Shown piece by piece: positions 29,083 through 38,867 of a stretch of DNA of 64,000 bases (the stretch's first letter is position 1; the number at the start of each line of letters is the position of its first letter). The stretch is from an uncultured Gammaproteobacteria bacterium. GTDB taxonomy: Bacteria; Pseudomonadota; Gammaproteobacteria; HK1. The notes under the pieces are model-generated. The model was not told the origin of the DNA. It saw only the letters and a list, made by a program, of their open reading frames with translations, and ran no database searches. The stretch is taken from assembly GCA_958295835.1 (NCBI GenBank), contig OY282378.1:3187694-3251693 (forward strand), given 5' to 3'. The translations under genes were made by a program, and so were the position numbers.

Positions 29083-30872
29083 GCGCCCTCCTCCGGGCCG
29101 CCCTTCGTCCCGTAGCCTCGCGGCGTGTAGACGTGCCCGTCGATCGCGCGCGTTTCGGTGGAGCCGATGATCAGCAACGTCATCATGTCGATCGACGACT
29201 GGTCGAGGTCCCGCAGACAGGTGGCGGTGACCGCCTGCCCGTCGCGGCCGATCGACCGCGCGACCACGACGGGGGTGGTGGCCGGGCGCCTCGCCGCCAG
29301 TATCTCGATGGCCCGGGCAAGACCGCGGCGGCGGCGTTTCGACGCCGGGTTGTACAGGGCGACGACGAAATCACCCGCCGCCGCCGCTTCGAGCCGCCGC
29401 TCGATCACCGCCCACGGGGTGAGCAAATCCGACAACGAGACGGCGCAGAAGTCGTGGCCCAGCGGCGCCCCGGCCAGCGCCGCCGCGCCGTGCATCGCGG
29501 ACACCCCCGGCAGCACGACGATCTCGCTGCGACGCCAGCCCGGATCGGTCGCCGTCTCCAGCCGCTCGAACGCCAGCGCGGCCATGGCGTACACCCCCGG
29601 ATCGCCCGAGCAGATCAGCGCCACCCGGTGACCGTCGGCGGCCAGCGCGAGCGCCCGATCCACGCGCTCTGTCTCCTCTCCGAGCGCATGGGCATGGCGG
29701 ATCTGGCCGCCGCCCGCCGGCAGCATGTCGAGGTAACCCCGATAGCCGACCAGATGGGTGGCGGCGGCGACGGCCCGATCCGCCGCGGGGGTTCGCCAGG
29801 CCGGCGTGCCCGGTCCGAGCCCGACCACCGTCAACACCCCGCGGGCCCGTCCGAGCCGCATGGCGTCGATCGGCGACGGCGCTTCGCCAATCGCACAGGT
29901 GGCCCGCCCGGACTTGGTCTTGGCGACCCGCAACGTACCTTCAGCGCCGACCGCGGCCAGGGCGGCGGCCTCCGAGACGCCGTGGCAGCCCACTTCCCGG
30001 AACACCGCCGCCGACGGGTTGGCGAGCCGGGGGGTCAGGGCTTCGAGGGTGGAGGGGTCGAAGAACCGCGCGGGCAGCCCGAGGGTCTGCGCCAGCGCAT
30101 GGACGGCCGGATCGTCCGCCTTCAAGTCGAGCGAGAACACCCCCGCCAGCGATCGGGCGGACAGGTTCGCGCCGGTCAACGTGCGTTCGACCAGATCCCC
30201 GAGCTCGTTTGCCGGAATCCCGCGTTCGCAACCCACGCCCAGCGCGAACCGCCGCCGGTGAAACACCAGGGTGTGCGCATCGCCGGAGTCCGGGGCGTCG
30301 GTCACCCGCAGCGCCAGCGCCGCATGGGCTTGAAATTCGAGGCCGGAACGCTGCAACCACTCCGCCTTCCCCTCCAGGCGGCAAGGTTCTCCGGCCAGGA
30401 GCCGGGCTGCGAACCGCTTGTAGTGGTGGGGGTTCGCGAGCACCCATCCGGGTGGCGGGTCGTCCAGCGCCACCTGCCACCGGATCTCGCCGGCGGTGGT
30501 GATCGCGGCGCAGACGCCCAGCGCGTCGCCCAGGCGGCGGCCGAGCGCGTTGGCGCCGCGGTGGCCGCCGAGCAGGGGCACGACTGCGCTGCCGTCTTCC
30601 GCCACGGCGATGACCGCCGGTTCCTCGCGTTTGTCGGAGAGCGCGGGGGCCAGAGTCCTGATCAGGATACCGGCCGCGCACACCCCCACGACGTCGACAC
30701 CCGCCGCGAACAGCCGCCGCAGCTCGGCGCCGGTGTCGTCGAACCGGACGTCGGCGTCCGGAACACGGGGGCCATAGCCGTGGATCCGTGCTCCGGCGAG
30801 ACATGCCCGGATCCGCCTGGCGGTGGCCAGGCCCGGCCCGGTAAGCACGACGATGGCTACCTCGTCAGACAT
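29079..30872 (-). CDS. cbiG-cobJ: CbiG-CobJ fusion: cobalt-precorrin-5A hydrolase / precorrin-3B C17-methyltransferase
   Basis: A 597-residue two-domain protein. Residues about 1-335 are CbiG: N-terminal ALVLT-like AIVVLTGPG, LLGGHRGANALGR, and the C-terminal subdomain with GVGCERGIP and REVGCHGVSEAAAL. Residues about 345-590 are CobJ: LTVVGLGPG at the start, THLVGYRGYL, CSGDPGVYAMAAL, and FVVALYNPASKRRR. CbiG opens the delta-lactone ring and CobJ contracts the ring, consecutive steps of the anaerobic route. ATGA overlap with cobM. Confidence 0.95.
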   Translation of the reverse strand: MSDEVAIVVLTGPGLATARRIRACLAGARIHGYGPRVPDADVRFDDTGAELRRLFAAGVDVVGVCAAGILIRTLAPALSDKREEPAVIAVAEDGSAVVPLLGGHRGANALGRRLGDALGVCAAITTAGEIRWQVALDDPPPGWVLANPHHYKRFAARLLAGEPCRLEGKAEWLQRSGLEFQAHAALALRVTDAPDSGDAHTLVFHRRRFALGVGCERGIPANELGDLVERTLTGANLSARSLAGVFSLDLKADDPAVHALAQTLGLPARFFDPSTLEALTPRLANPSAAVFREVGCHGVSEAAALAAVGAEGTLRVAKTKSGRATCAIGEAPSPIDAMRLGRARGVLTVVGLGPGTPAWRTPAADRAVAAATHLVGYRGYLDMLPAGGGQIRHAHALGEETERVDRALALAADGHRVALICSGDPGVYAMAALAFERLETATDPGWRRSEIVVLPGVSAMHGAAALAGAPLGHDFCAVSLSDLLTPWAVIERRLEAAAAGDFVVALYNPASKRRRRGLARAIEILAARRPATTPVVVARSIGRDGQAVTATCLRDLDQSSIDMMTLLIIGSTETRAIDGHVYTPRGYGTKGGPEEGA

Positions 30873-30914
30873 TCCGTATCGACCCGCTCGATCGGCACAA
30901 CGACCGGCGGCGCG

Positions 30915-31622
30915 TCACACGTTCCATGCGTCGCCGCGGGCGTGCAGCAGGATCATCGAGAAGTAGGGCACCTCGTCCTCGTCGACGTCGGCGAGGGGAA
31001 GGATCTTCTCGTTCTCCATGGTCGCACGCTCGACGTAGCGGGCGTTCGCGATCAGGCCCATCGCCTCGATCACCGCCCGGACCTTTTGCAAGTGTCGGCC
31101 GACCTTGATGACGGCCACCGCGTCGACCTCTCGGATGCGCCGCTCCAGCAGATCGCTCGACAGGGTGGCCGGGAGGACGGTGAGCACGTCGTTGCGCGCC
31201 GCCAGAGGCGCGCCCAGGGTGGCCGCGCAGGCCATGAGCGAAGACACCCCGGGCACCACCTCCACCGCATGGTGCGCGGCCATGCGGCCGAACATGTACA
31301 TGAACGATCCGTAGAAGAACGGATCGCCTTCGCACAGCACCGCGACGTCGCGGCCGGCGTCGAGGTGCCCGCCCAGCTCCACCGCGGCCCGGTCGTAGAC
31401 CTCCTGGGCGGGAAAGCGGGCCGCCACCATGGGCATCCGGATGCAGACCTCCCGGTGATGTCCATCCAGGTGGCCGGCCACGATGCCGCGGGCCAGGCTT
31501 TCACCCGCCTCCGGGGCGGGATAGGCGAGCACGCTGGTGCGCCGGAGGATCCTGAGCGCTTTCAGGGTAATCAGCTCCGGGTCGCCCGGACCGATGCCCA
31601 GGCCGTACAGCGTGCCCTTCAT
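30915..31622 (-). CDS. cobI: Precorrin-2 / cobalt-factor II C20-methyltransferase
   Basis: A 235-residue tetrapyrrole methylase (CobI/CbiL). It starts MKGTLYGLGIGPGDPELITLKA, followed by VLAYPAP, CEGDPFFYGSFMYM and VPGVSSLMACAA, all diagnostic of this family. It adds the C20 methyl group at the entry of the corrin branch. The start overlaps the cobL stop (ATGA). Confidence 0.95.
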   Translation of the reverse strand: MKGTLYGLGIGPGDPELITLKALRILRRTSVLAYPAPEAGESLARGIVAGHLDGHHREVCIRMPMVAARFPAQEVYDRAAVELGGHLDAGRDVAVLCEGDPFFYGSFMYMFGRMAAHHAVEVVPGVSSLMACAATLGAPLAARNDVLTVLPATLSSDLLERRIREVDAVAVIKVGRHLQKVRAVIEAMGLIANARYVERATMENEKILPLADVDEDEVPYFSMILLHARGDAWNV

Positions 31623-32926
31623 TGATCGGCCCCTGCCGCCGGCGACCGCTGGGGCGGTCGTGCCTCATCTAGCATCGCGAGTGGGCGGGGAACGGGTTTG
31701 GTCCATACGAGCTGGGTGACCGGCGCCATCGGGCGCCAGCCGCGGAAACGGCCCAGCGGCTCGCACCGGGTGACGGCGATGCGGGTCAGGCTGCCGCCGT
31801 GCGCGCGCTGCCATTGGTCGAGGATGGCCTCGCCTTCGACCGACACCACGTTCGCCACCAGACGCCCGCCGGGCCCGAGCGCGGCCCGGCAGACATCCAG
31901 CAGGCCGGGCTCGGTGATCCCGCCGCCCACGAAGACCGCGTCGGGTGCGGCCAGACCTTCGAGGGCCGCGACCGCGCGACCGTTCACGACATCGATCCCC
32001 GGGACGCCCAGCGCAGCGCTGTTCGCGGCGATCATCTCCAGGCGCCGGCCGTCCGGCTCGATGGCGACCGCCCGGCACTCGGGATGCGTGCGCATCCATT
32101 CGATGCCGATGGAGCCGCAGCCGGCGCCGACGTCCCAGAGCAACTGGCCCGGCACCGGCCCCAGCGCGGCCAGGGTGATCGCCCTCACCTCGTGCTTGGT
32201 GAGCTGGCCGTCATGCTCGTAGAACTCGTCGGCAAGGCCCGGGGTGCGCGGCGCCAGCGGGGCGCCGGGGTCCGCCACGCACTCGATGGCCAGCGTGTTC
32301 AGGTCCGCGGCCGCGTCCTCCGATCGATACGAATCCGCGGTCCCCGCGTGCATCCGCTCGTTCCCGCCGCCCAGATGCGACAGCACCGTGAGCCGGCTCC
32401 GGCCGTAGCCGCGCTCGCGCAGCACGCGCGCCACCTCGGCGGGGGTGTTCGCGTTCGCGCTCAGCACCAGCAGCCTCGCGCCGGGCTGGATGAAGGGCTG
32501 CACCAGCGCCAGGGGCCGGCCATGCAGGCTCAGGGTCTCCACCTCTTGCGCCGCCCAGCCGAGTCGGGCGCGGGCGAGGCTGAATGCGGACGGGGCGGGA
32601 ATGATTCGCACCGCTTCGCGCCCGAACCGCTGGGCGAGAATCGAGCCGACGCCATAGCAGGTCGGATCCCCGGTCGCGAGCACACAGACCGGGCGGCCCC
32701 GAAGCCGGTCGAGGGTCTCGGCCAGCGCACCGAACGGTTTCGGCCAGGGGATGGATTCGCGTTCCCCCGGCCCCGGCAGATCGAGATGGCCCACCAGATC
32801 GAGATGGCGTTGTCCGCCGACCACCACCCGCGCCTGCTCGACCACCGCGCGGGCGGCGGGCGCCAGCCCGTCCGGACCGTCGTCGCCCATGCCCACCACC
32901 GTGAGCCAGGGCTTCACCTGCTTCAT
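31619..32926 (-). CDS. cobL: Precorrin-6B C5,15-methyltransferase (decarboxylating), CbiE-CbiT fusion
   Basis: A 435-residue bifunctional enzyme. The N-terminal CbiE tetrapyrrole-methylase half begins MKQVKPWLTVVGMGDDGPDGL and has LATGDPTCYGVG. The C-terminal CbiT half is a Rossmann methyltransferase with LWDVGAGCGSIGIEW and VFVGGGI. It methylates C5 and C15 and decarboxylates the acetate on C12. The ATG at 32926 overlaps the cobH stop; the 115-codon extension upstream is shadow. Confidence 0.95.
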   Translation of the reverse strand: MKQVKPWLTVVGMGDDGPDGLAPAARAVVEQARVVVGGQRHLDLVGHLDLPGPGERESIPWPKPFGALAETLDRLRGRPVCVLATGDPTCYGVGSILAQRFGREAVRIIPAPSAFSLARARLGWAAQEVETLSLHGRPLALVQPFIQPGARLLVLSANANTPAEVARVLRERGYGRSRLTVLSHLGGGNERMHAGTADSYRSEDAAADLNTLAIECVADPGAPLAPRTPGLADEFYEHDGQLTKHEVRAITLAALGPVPGQLLWDVGAGCGSIGIEWMRTHPECRAVAIEPDGRRLEMIAANSAALGVPGIDVVNGRAVAALEGLAAPDAVFVGGGITEPGLLDVCRAALGPGGRLVANVVSVEGEAILDQWQRAHGGSLTRIAVTRCEPLGRFRGWRPMAPVTQLVWTKPVPRPLAMLDEARPPQRSPAAGADQ

Positions 32927-33561
32927 CCGGCCAGGGGTCCGGTCAGGGCGTTGACCGCCGCCGCGGCCATGGCGCTGCCGCCCCGGCGCCCGAGGAGGGT
33001 CACGTAGGGGACGGCGAGGCCGGCCTCCACCAGCGTGAGCTTCGATTCCGCCGCGCCCACGAAACCGACGGGAAAGGCGAGGATCGCCGCCGGGAGCCTC
33101 CCGGGCGCATCGGCCAGCACCTCCATCAACCGGAACAGCGCGGTGGGCGCGTTGCCGATGGCGACCACCGAGCCCTGCAGGTGTTCGCGCCACAGCTCCA
33201 CCGCGGCGGCGGAGCGGGTGGTTCGCTCGCGTCGTTGAATCTCGCGGACACGGGGATCGTTCAGGCTGCAAAGCACGGTGTTCCCGGCCGGCAGCCGGTG
33301 GCGGTTGACGCCGCGGGCGACCATCTCGCAGTCCACCAGCACGCGGGCGCCGGCACGAAGCGCACGCCCGGCGGCGGCGGCAGGCGACCCCTGCCAGCGA
33401 AGGTCGCCGACGACGTCGGGCATCCCGCAGGCATGGACCAGCCGGTAGGCGAGGGTGGCGAGGTCCGCGGGCAGTCCGCTCACGTCCGTGGCTGCCGCCA
33501 CGCGCTCCGCCGACAGTCCGTAGATGGCCTCGGGGTCCCGGACGTACTCGTAGCGGCTCAT
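32923..33561 (-). CDS. cobH: Precorrin-8X methylmutase
   Basis: A 212-residue CobH/CbiC isomerase that moves the C11 methyl to C12, giving (hydrogeno)cobyrinate. His43 in RLVHACGMPDV matches the catalytic histidine. Other landmarks are VDCEMVARGV, AIGNAPTALFRL and PVGFVGAAESK. It lies 9 bp after cbiX and is coupled to cobL by a 4-bp overlap. Confidence 0.95.
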   Translation of the reverse strand: MSRYEYVRDPEAIYGLSAERVAAATDVSGLPADLATLAYRLVHACGMPDVVGDLRWQGSPAAAAGRALRAGARVLVDCEMVARGVNRHRLPAGNTVLCSLNDPRVREIQRRERTTRSAAAVELWREHLQGSVVAIGNAPTALFRLMEVLADAPGRLPAAILAFPVGFVGAAESKLTLVEAGLAVPYVTLLGRRGGSAMAAAAVNALTGPLAG

Positions 33562-33570
33562 GACGCCCCT

Positions 33571-34590
33571 TCAGTCGCCGGTCATGCTGCGCGGGCCGTG
33601 TGGATGATCGGCATGAGGGTATGGATGGTGCCCGTGGTGATGATCGTGACCATGGTGATGGCCATGTCCCTGATGGTGGCCGCCGGCGTGCGGATGGTCA
33701 TGCGGGTGGTGGTCCCCGGTGCCGATCCCCTCCACGTGGTGATGGTGGCTCTCCTGCGGCAGGCCCACCTCGGCCTCGAAGCCGAGGATCTGCTCGCGGT
33801 ACTTGCAGAGCTTGCAGTTCATGTTGTTCTCGCCGTCCAGGATTTCGGTCACCCGATCGGTGAAGGCGTCGAGCACCATGGGGTGGTCGTTCAGGTATCC
33901 GGCCTTCAGGAACTCGATCCCCGGATGCCGGGCCGCCACCTTGTCCGTGTGGTCGTAGATCCGCTTGACCAGCACCCCGGTGAAGAGGAAGTAGGGAAAG
34001 ACGACGATGCGGCGATAGCCGAGCCGGGCCGCGTGCTGCAACCCGGGCTCCACCAGCGGAAAGGTCACCCCGGAGTAGCAGACCTCCCCCCAGCCGAACC
34101 CGAATCCTTCCCACAGCATCCGCATGACCTTGTTGACGTTGGAGTTGGCATCGGAATCGGAGGTGCCCCGCCCGACCACCACCAGCATGGTTTCATGCAA
34201 GGGCACGTCGTGCTCCGCCCCGTCCAGTGCCTGTTGAATTCGATCCCCCGCCGCCTTGAGCATTTTCGGATCGATGCCGAGCTCGCGGGCGTAGCGGATC
34301 TCCATGCCCGGATGACCCGCCTCGTAGGTGCGCAACACCGACGGGATGTCGTTCTTGGCGTGGCCGGCCGCGAACAACATGCCGGGCACCGCCAGCACCA
34401 GGTCGTGTCCGGCTTCATGCAGCTTGTCGAGGCCGTCGCGAATGATCGGGGTGGCGAACTCCAGAAACCCGCTTTCCACCTGGTACCGCGGCAGCCGTTC
34501 GCGCAAGCCCCGGGCGACGGCGTCGAATTCCTCCACTGCATTCACGTCACGACTGCCGTGACCGCAGATCATGACCCCGACCTTGCTCAT
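33571..34590 (-). CDS. cbiX: Sirohydrochlorin cobaltochelatase CbiX with His-rich tail
   Basis: A 339-residue long-form CbiX. Two chelatase repeats are visible: residues 1-125 (GVMICGHGSRD) and 130-255 (LVVVGRGTSDSDAN, FPYFLFTGVLVKRI). They are followed by MNCKLC at 257-262, matching the MxCxxC iron-sulfur motif described for Bacillus CbiX. The tail from 282 to 331 has 24 histidines, a likely cobalt/nickel store. It inserts cobalt early, which identifies the oxygen-independent pathway. First gene of the minus operon; divergent from cbiB. Confidence 0.94.
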   Translation of the reverse strand: MSKVGVMICGHGSRDVNAVEEFDAVARGLRERLPRYQVESGFLEFATPIIRDGLDKLHEAGHDLVLAVPGMLFAAGHAKNDIPSVLRTYEAGHPGMEIRYARELGIDPKMLKAAGDRIQQALDGAEHDVPLHETMLVVVGRGTSDSDANSNVNKVMRMLWEGFGFGWGEVCYSGVTFPLVEPGLQHAARLGYRRIVVFPYFLFTGVLVKRIYDHTDKVAARHPGIEFLKAGYLNDHPMVLDAFTDRVTEILDGENNMNCKLCKYREQILGFEAEVGLPQESHHHHVEGIGTGDHHPHDHPHAGGHHQGHGHHHGHDHHHGHHPYPHADHPHGPRSMTGD

Positions 34591-34640
34591 CTCGTCCTCT
34601 CCTGGTGTCGCCCGGTTCCCTGTGGTCTGATGCCGCCGCC

Positions 34641-35609
34641 ATGAGTGGGCCGGGCTTCGAATTCCACGTGGTGCTGGCGGCCCTGCTCATCGACGCCGCC
34701 ACCGGCGATCCGCCGTGGCTCTACCGGCGCGTGCCGCATCCGGTGGTGATGCTCGGCAAGCTCGCCGAGCTTGCGGAACGCATCCTGTATGCGCCGTCGC
34801 CGCGTTGGCGTTGCGTGCTCGGCGGCGCCGTGACGGTCATGGTGGTGGTGGGCGCCGGCGTCGGGGCAGCCTGGTCGATCGACCGCTTCCTGGTCGAGGG
34901 CTGGACCCACGGCTGGCTGCTGGAGGCGGTGATCGCGAGCACCCTGCTCGCATTCCGCGGCCTCCACGACCATGCCAGGGCGGTGGTCGGCGGTCTGGAC
35001 AGGAGCCTCGCCGCGGGCCGCGATGCGGTGGGCCACATGGTGGGCCGGGACACCGCCGTCCTGGACGAGGCGGGGGTCGCCCGCGGCGCCATCGAATCCG
35101 TGGCCGAGAACTTCTCCGACGGGGTGGTGGCGCCCCTGTTCTGGTACGTGGTGGCCGGATTGCCGGGGCTCTTCGCGTACAAGGCATTGAACACCCTGGA
35201 CAGCATGATCGGGCATCGCACCGAGCGCTACCGGCACTTCGGCACCGTCGCGGCCCGTCTCGACGACCTGGTCAACTGGCTGCCCGCCCGCCTGGCGGGC
35301 CTGTACCTCGTGGCCGCGGCCTGCCTGCTGCCGGCCGCGGATGGAGGCCGGGCATGGCGGGTGATGATCCGTGACGCCCGCAAGCACCGCTCGCCGAACG
35401 CCGGCTGGCAGGAAGCCGCCGTCGCCGGCGCGCTGGACATCGCCGTCGCGGGTCCGCGGCGCTATCCCCACGAGACCGTCGACGACGCCTGGATGGGCGA
35501 TGGCCGCACCCGGCTCGGCGCCGGTGACGTCAAGCGCTGCCTGCATCTCTACATCACCGCGGGCAGCCTGGTCGCGCTGACCCTGGCATTGCTCTGGTGG
35601 CTCATCTGA
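34641..35609 (+). CDS. cbiB: Adenosylcobinamide-phosphate synthase
   Basis: A 322-residue membrane protein (CbiB/CobD) that attaches aminopropanol (phosphate) to adenosylcobyrate. Landmarks: [22 protein letters not shown] at the N-terminus, [40 protein letters not shown] and [13 protein letters not shown]. Several hydrophobic segments are present, including the C-terminal one. ATG 34641 is favoured over an upstream ATG 36 bp earlier. Its 3-prime end overlaps the convergent cobQ gene by 61 bp. Confidence 0.94.
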   Translation: MSGPGFEFHVVLAALLIDAATGDPPWLYRRVPHPVVMLGKLAELAERILYAPSPRWRCVLGGAVTVMVVVGAGVGAAWSIDRFLVEGWTHGWLLEAVIASTLLAFRGLHDHARAVVGGLDRSLAAGRDAVGHMVGRDTAVLDEAGVARGAIESVAENFSDGVVAPLFWYVVAGLPGLFAYKALNTLDSMIGHRTERYRHFGTVAARLDDLVNWLPARLAGLYLVAAACLLPAADGGRAWRVMIRDARKHRSPNAGWQEAAVAGALDIAVAGPRRYPHETVDDAWMGDGRTRLGAGDVKRCLHLYITAGSLVALTLALLWWLI

Positions 35610-37057
35610 ATGATGGCGTCGAGATCCAGGCTCGACTCCAGGTGCCCGGCCAGCGCGTCGAGGGTCGAATCGATCTGCCGCTCATAGGCGAGTCCGGAGG
35701 TGGTCCGGACGCCCAGACGCTCCAGGAAGGCGGCCCTGAACGCATCGCTGGCGAACAGTCCGTGCAGGTAGCAGCCCATGACCTTGCCGTCGGGAGAGAC
35801 CGCGCCGTCGGAGCGTCCGTTCAAGTCCAGCATGGGCGAGGACCGCGAGGGGCCGGAGGTGCGCCCCACGTGCATCTCGTATCCCCGTACCGGCTGCCCG
35901 GTCAGACGTTCGGTACCGCTCACCTCCGCGAGCCGCTTGGCGCCGGTGAGCTCGGTATCGAGGTCGAGCACGCCAAGCCCCGGCTCTTCGCCGGGCTCGC
36001 CTTCGATCCCGTCCGGATCCCGAATCGTGCGGCCGAGCATCTGGTAGCCGCCACACAGTCCCAGCAGCCAGCCGCCGCGGCGCAGATGCGCGTGGAGGTC
36101 CACGTCCCACCCCTGCGACCGCAGGAAGCGCATGTCGCCGATGGTCGCCTTCGAGCCCGGCAGCACCACCAGATCCGCGTCGCCGGGCAGAGCGCGGCCC
36201 GGTTCCACGAATTGCACATCGACGCCGGGCTCGGCCACCAGCGGGTCCAGATCGTCGAAGTTGGCGATCCGCGAGAGCATCGGGACCGCGATCCTGAGCG
36301 CGGCCCCGGGCCGGGGTTGCGTGTTGCGGCCCACCGCCACCGAGTCTTCGGCCGGCAATCGTTTCGCCGGCTCGAACCAGGGGACGACCCCGAGACACGG
36401 CAGGCCCGTCTTGCGGCCGATGACCTCGACCCCGGAGTCGAACAGTCGGACGTCGCCGCGGAACCGATTGATGACGTAGGCGGTCACCCGGGCGCGCTCG
36501 GAGGAAGACAGCAACGCCATGGTTCCGACGAGGCTCGCGATGATCCCGCCCCGGTCGATGTCGCCCACCAGCGCCACCGCCACATCGGCGGCTTCGGCGA
36601 AGCCCATGTTGGCGACGTCCCAGGCGCGCAGGTTCACCTCCGCCGCACTGCCCGCGCCTTCCACCAGGACCAGATCGGCATCCCGTCCCAGCCGCTCGAA
36701 CGATTCCAGGATCCGCGGGAGCAGCCTGGACTTGAGCCGGTAATACTCCCTGGCCCGGGCATTGCCCCAGACCTCGCCCTGCACCACCAACTGCGAGCCC
36801 GCGTCGGTCTGCGGCTTGAGCAGTACCGGATTCATGTCGCGCGAGGCCGGTACCCCGCAGGCCCGCGCCTGCAACGCTTGCGCGCGGCCGATCTCGCCCC
36901 CGTCCGCGGTCACCGCCGCGTTGTTCGACATGTTCTGCGGCTTGAAGGGACGCACCCGCAGGCCCCGGCGGGTATAGGCGCGGCAGAGCCCCGCGACCAG
37001 CAGGGACTTGCCGACGTCGGAGCCGGTGCCCTGCAGCATGAAGGCAGGAGCGGTCAA
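35549..37057 (-). CDS. cobQ: Cobyric acid synthase
   Basis: A 502-residue CobQ/CbiP glutamine amidotransferase that amidates side chains b, d, e and g. N-terminal P-loop [19 protein letters not shown] and [14 protein letters not shown]-terminal GATase domain with [11 protein letters not shown]. The start is taken as TTG 37057, overlapping the cobO stop (TTGA), because the family begins about six residues before MLQGT; ATG 37039 is the alternative. The 3-prime end overlaps cbiB on the other strand. Confidence 0.95.
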   Translation of the reverse strand: MTAPAFMLQGTGSDVGKSLLVAGLCRAYTRRGLRVRPFKPQNMSNNAAVTADGGEIGRAQALQARACGVPASRDMNPVLLKPQTDAGSQLVVQGEVWGNARAREYYRLKSRLLPRILESFERLGRDADLVLVEGAGSAAEVNLRAWDVANMGFAEAADVAVALVGDIDRGGIIASLVGTMALLSSSERARVTAYVINRFRGDVRLFDSGVEVIGRKTGLPCLGVVPWFEPAKRLPAEDSVAVGRNTQPRPGAALRIAVPMLSRIANFDDLDPLVAEPGVDVQFVEPGRALPGDADLVVLPGSKATIGDMRFLRSQGWDVDLHAHLRRGGWLLGLCGGYQMLGRTIRDPDGIEGEPGEEPGLGVLDLDTELTGAKRLAEVSGTERLTGQPVRGYEMHVGRTSGPSRSSPMLDLNGRSDGAVSPDGKVMGCYLHGLFASDAFRAAFLERLGVRTTSGLAYERQIDSTLDALAGHLESSLDLDAIIQMSHQSNARVSATRLPAVM

Positions 37058-37701
37058 AACTCGATCCCTTTCTGCGCCTTGACCCCGGCCCGGAACGGGT
37101 GCTTCACCATGGTCATCTCGGTGACCAGGTCCGCCGCCTCGACGAGCTCGGGCTTGGCGTTTCGGCCGGTGACGATGACGTGCAGGTTCTCCGGCCGGTT
37201 CGACAGGAACTCCACCACCTCCGCCAGATCCAGGTAGCCGTAGCGCAGCACGATGTTGAGCTCGTCGAGCAGCACCATGTCGTACTTCGGATCGTCGCCG
37301 CGCGATGCCTCGATCATCTGTTTGGAGACCTCCCACGCATTTCCGGCCGCGCGGACGTCGCGGGCGCGGTCCTGGGTCTCCCAGGTGAAGCCCTCGCCCA
37401 TGGTGCGGATCTCGACCTGCTCGGGAAACTTCTCCAGCACCCCGCGCTCGCCGGTCTGCCACTTGCCCTTGACGTACTGGACGACACCGACCTTCATGCC
37501 GTTGCCGAGGGCACGCACCACCAGTCCGAACGCGGCCGTGGACTTCCCCTTGCCCTTTCCGGTGTGGACGATCAGCAGACCCTTCTCGATGGTCTTGGTG
37601 GCGAGGATCCGGTCCCGGGCGGCCTTGCGCTTGCGCGCCTTCTCGTTCGCCCTGCGATTGACTTCTTCTTCGGAACGTTCGTCGGGCATCACTCCCTCCA
37701 T
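37054..37701 (-). CDS. cobO: Cob(I)yrinate a,c-diamide adenosyltransferase
   Basis: A 215-residue CobO/BtuR enzyme that adds the upper adenosyl ligand. The P-loop [10 protein letters not shown] is at residues 46-55, preceded by the Lys/Arg-rich N-terminal helix. [26 protein letters not shown] and [13 protein letters not shown] are typical. It is coupled to cobQ by overlap and lies 164 bp after cbtA, probably in the riboswitch-controlled unit. Confidence 0.96.
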   Translation of the reverse strand: MEGVMPDERSEEEVNRRANEKARKRKAARDRILATKTIEKGLLIVHTGKGKGKSTAAFGLVVRALGNGMKVGVVQYVKGKWQTGERGVLEKFPEQVEIRTMGEGFTWETQDRARDVRAAGNAWEVSKQMIEASRGDDPKYDMVLLDELNIVLRYGYLDLAEVVEFLSNRPENLHVIVTGRNAKPELVEAADLVTEMTMVKHPFRAGVKAQKGIEF

Positions 37702-37865
37702 TGGCCGTCACCGCGACAGGGAGGTCCCGGTCCGCCGCACGGGCCGCTGATTGAGCCGATATCGTGATTGCGCCATGACGTTTCGGTTCAGGATCGAACC
37801 CGGACACTCCGAGGGCTTGAACCCCTGTCCGTGCGGCGCCGGGCCGGCGGGGGTCCCCGTTCGCG

Positions 37866-38558
37866 TTATGCGAGCTTCCTGAAGGCGATCGCGCAACCGG
37901 CGCCGAGCACCACCCAGAACACGGCGTTGGCGATGGCGGTGGCGACGATGAACGTCCGGAGGAGCTCGGCCGGGGCGAGGGTGTGGTAGGTATCGGGATG
38001 CGGGGCGCCGATCAGGTGGGGGATGGCGATCAGCACCGCCGCCGCCGCCTTCCAGGGCCAACCGCGGGTGAGGCCGATCAGCGCGACTCCGATCGCGGAA
38101 AGCGTGACCGTCACCAGCCACCACCCCTGGCGGTCTTCCAGCGCCGCCGCCTCGGTGCCCGGCAGTTCCGGCGTCATACCGAGCGCCGGCAACGCAAAGA
38201 ACGCCGCGTAGCCGCCGATCCCCCACAGCATGCCCTGCCGCCAGCTTACGTCGTCCCGCAGCGAGAACGCGGCGGCGAGCAGCAAGGCGAATCCGATCGC
38301 CATCCCGACGTTGGCGACGCCGGTCCGGAACGTGCGTTCGAGGCTGTCCGCCGGTGACCATGTTCCATGCGCGTGGTCGCCGTGTTCGTGGCGGCTGCCA
38401 TCGGCATCGAGGGTATGGGTTGCTGCCGCGGACCCGGCGGCCTCGTAGGTCTCCGCCTCCGCGATGATCGGCGCGACCCGGAGCTGCTGGATCCCCGTCA
38501 GCAGGACACCGGCAACCACCCCGGCCAGGACGGCCGAGAACACGATCCGCCTGAACAT
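37866..38558 (-). CDS. cbtA: CbtA family cobalt transporter
   Basis: A 230-residue membrane protein with about five transmembrane segments. The first has the family form [18 protein letters not shown], then [38 protein letters not shown] and [11 protein letters not shown] His-rich loop ([11 protein letters not shown]) follows the first helix. With CbtB it is a predicted B12-regulated cobalt uptake system. It lies 15 bp after cbtB. Confidence 0.92.
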   Translation of the reverse strand: MFRRIVFSAVLAGVVAGVLLTGIQQLRVAPIIAEAETYEAAGSAAATHTLDADGSRHEHGDHAHGTWSPADSLERTFRTGVANVGMAIGFALLLAAAFSLRDDVSWRQGMLWGIGGYAAFFALPALGMTPELPGTEAAALEDRQGWWLVTVTLSAIGVALIGLTRGWPWKAAAAVLIAIPHLIGAPHPDTYHTLAPAELLRTFIVATAIANAVFWVVLGAGCAIAFRKLA

Positions 38559-38573
38559 CAGGCCGGGAGCCGG

Positions 38574-38759
38574 TCAGTGGCAGGGAAACGCGGCGGCGTG
38601 CCGAGTGTCGTGGGCGGCGTTGTGAATGGTGTCGCTGTTGGCCAGTGCCACGCCGAACAGGATGGCCATGCCGAGCATCGCGGCGGCCAGCGCCGGCAAC
38701 AGACGTTTCGTGTGGGGGACGGCCTGAAGGCCGATTCGAGGGTGCGCCGAGTGCATCAT
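38574..38759 (-). CDS. cbtB: CbtB cobalt transporter subunit
   Basis: A 61-residue protein with one transmembrane helix (LLPALAAAMLGMAILFGVAL) and a C-terminal metal-binding tail with several His (TIHNAAHDTRHAAAFPCH), the CbtB hallmark. The start at ATG 38759 is preceded by GAGGAG; an upstream in-frame start at 38792 is less likely. First gene after the cobalamin riboswitch. Confidence 0.9.
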   Translation of the reverse strand: MMHSAHPRIGLQAVPHTKRLLPALAAAMLGMAILFGVALANSDTIHNAAHDTRHAAAFPCH

Positions 38760-38867
38760 GTTCTCCTCGTCCATCGTGCTGAGGCTCAACATGCGACTTC
38801 AGAGGACGGCGTCAAGGCGGGAGCAGCCTTGGCCGGAAGTCGCCTGCATCACCTGCCCGTAACGCAG

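Noticed and set aside
29133..31625. 830-codon plus-strand frame
   Set aside because: Antisense to the cbiG-cobJ and cobI genes; rich in Arg, Gly, His and Gln with no domain.
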